A DNA stretch of 6,039 nucleotides from Fibrobacter sp. (lineage in GTDB: Bacteria > Fibrobacterota > Fibrobacteria > Fibrobacterales > Fibrobacteraceae). The notes under the pieces are model-generated. The model had not been told where the DNA came from. It was given only the letters and a program-made list of their open reading frames with translations, and did no database searches. The stretch's first letter is position 1. Every line of letters starts with the position of its first letter. Both the position numbers and the translations under genes were made by a program. Shown here one piece after another: positions 5,862-6,039 of the stretch. The DNA lies in the NCBI GenBank assembly GCA_016295375.1, contig JAEDLI010000125.1:1-6039 (forward strand), written 5' to 3'.

Positions 5862-6039
5862 TCAGTCCCGCTCCCACACCTGGAATGCCGTCGGAAAATC
5901 GTTTTTTTCGTCGGCAGGGAACGCCTCTTCGCTGACCATACGCCAGCCTTCACCCCATTCCGGGAAAAACACGTCCCCTTGAATCTGGGAAAGCACCTTG
6001 GTCAGGTAAAGTTTTTTCACCCTGGGCATGGCTTCGCGG
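5862..6039 (-). CDS. folA: Dihydrofolate reductase, C-terminal part (gene runs off right edge)
   Basis: The last 58 codons before the TGA at 5864-5862 are visible; the N-terminal two thirds, including the NADPH- and folate-binding motifs, lie beyond the right edge. The fragment matches the C-terminal end of bacterial DHFR: EAMPRVKKLYLTKV, then G-D-V-F-F-P-E, then VSEEAFPADEKN, ending FQVWERD. These correspond to the KLYLT strand, the GD-x2-FP motif and the final F-x-x-x-ER strand of FolA. The enzyme reduces dihydrofolate to tetrahydrofolate with NADPH in the cytoplasm, supplying one-carbon metabolism and thymidylate synthesis, and is the target of trimethoprim. The 19-bp gap to the membrane-protein gene holds only that gene's Shine-Dalgarno and no terminator, so folA is probably the upstream gene of a shared transcript. 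thyA, a common neighbour, would have to lie outside the window. Confidence 0.9.
   Translation of the reverse strand, partial: REAMPRVKKLYLTKVLSQIQGDVFFPEWGEGWRMVSEEAFPADEKNDFPTAFQVWERD

Noticed and set aside
1..6039. CRISPR arrays, insertion sequences, tRNAs, phage or defence genes
   Set aside because: I looked on both strands for regularly spaced repeats, transposase motifs, tRNA-like cloverleafs and known defence domains and saw none; nearly all of the window is explained by the listed genes.

Overview
This 6.0-kb window looks like ordinary bacterial chromosome. It probably comes from a Fibrobacter-like organism (Fibrobacterota), though this is an inference. The grounds are the strong preference for AAG, AAC, GAA, ATC, CTC and GAC codons in pheT, a short lipoprotein with an acidic linker right after its lipid-attachment cysteine, and the general style of the genes. 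No ribosomal RNA or other phylogenetic marker was available to settle it.

Layout from left to right: (1) the N-terminal 175 codons of a family-4-type glycosyltransferase on the minus strand, running off the left edge; (2) a 63-bp divergent intergenic region; (3) a complete pheT (phenylalanyl-tRNA synthetase beta subunit, 811 aa) on the plus strand; (4) a 64-nt nested inverted repeat directly after the pheT stop; (5) a small plus-strand lipoprotein gene that appears to be broken by a one-base frameshift; (6) a convergent hairpin; (7) a complete NAD-dependent epimerase/dehydratase-family gene on the minus strand; (8) a complete MgtC-type plus DUF4010 membrane protein on the minus strand; (9) the C-terminal 58 codons of dihydrofolate reductase (folA) on the minus strand, running off the right edge.

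The three right-hand genes read in the order folA, membrane protein, epimerase. folA and the membrane protein are 19 bp apart with a strong Shine-Dalgarno in the gap, so they very likely share a transcript. The epimerase follows after 70 bp and may be co-transcribed or have its own signals. pheT stands alone, without pheS beside it. No functional pathway joins the genes across the window: housekeeping translation (pheT), folate metabolism (folA), cell-surface sugar chemistry (glycosyltransferase, possibly the epimerase) and membrane or envelope proteins sit side by side.

I found no CRISPR array, insertion sequence, tRNA, phage gene or defence system, and no convincing new multi-gene system. 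The points most worth a second look are the frameshifted lipoprotein, the nested and mutually exclusive hairpins between pheT and that lipoprotein, and the abrupt change in codon use near the 5' end of pheT.
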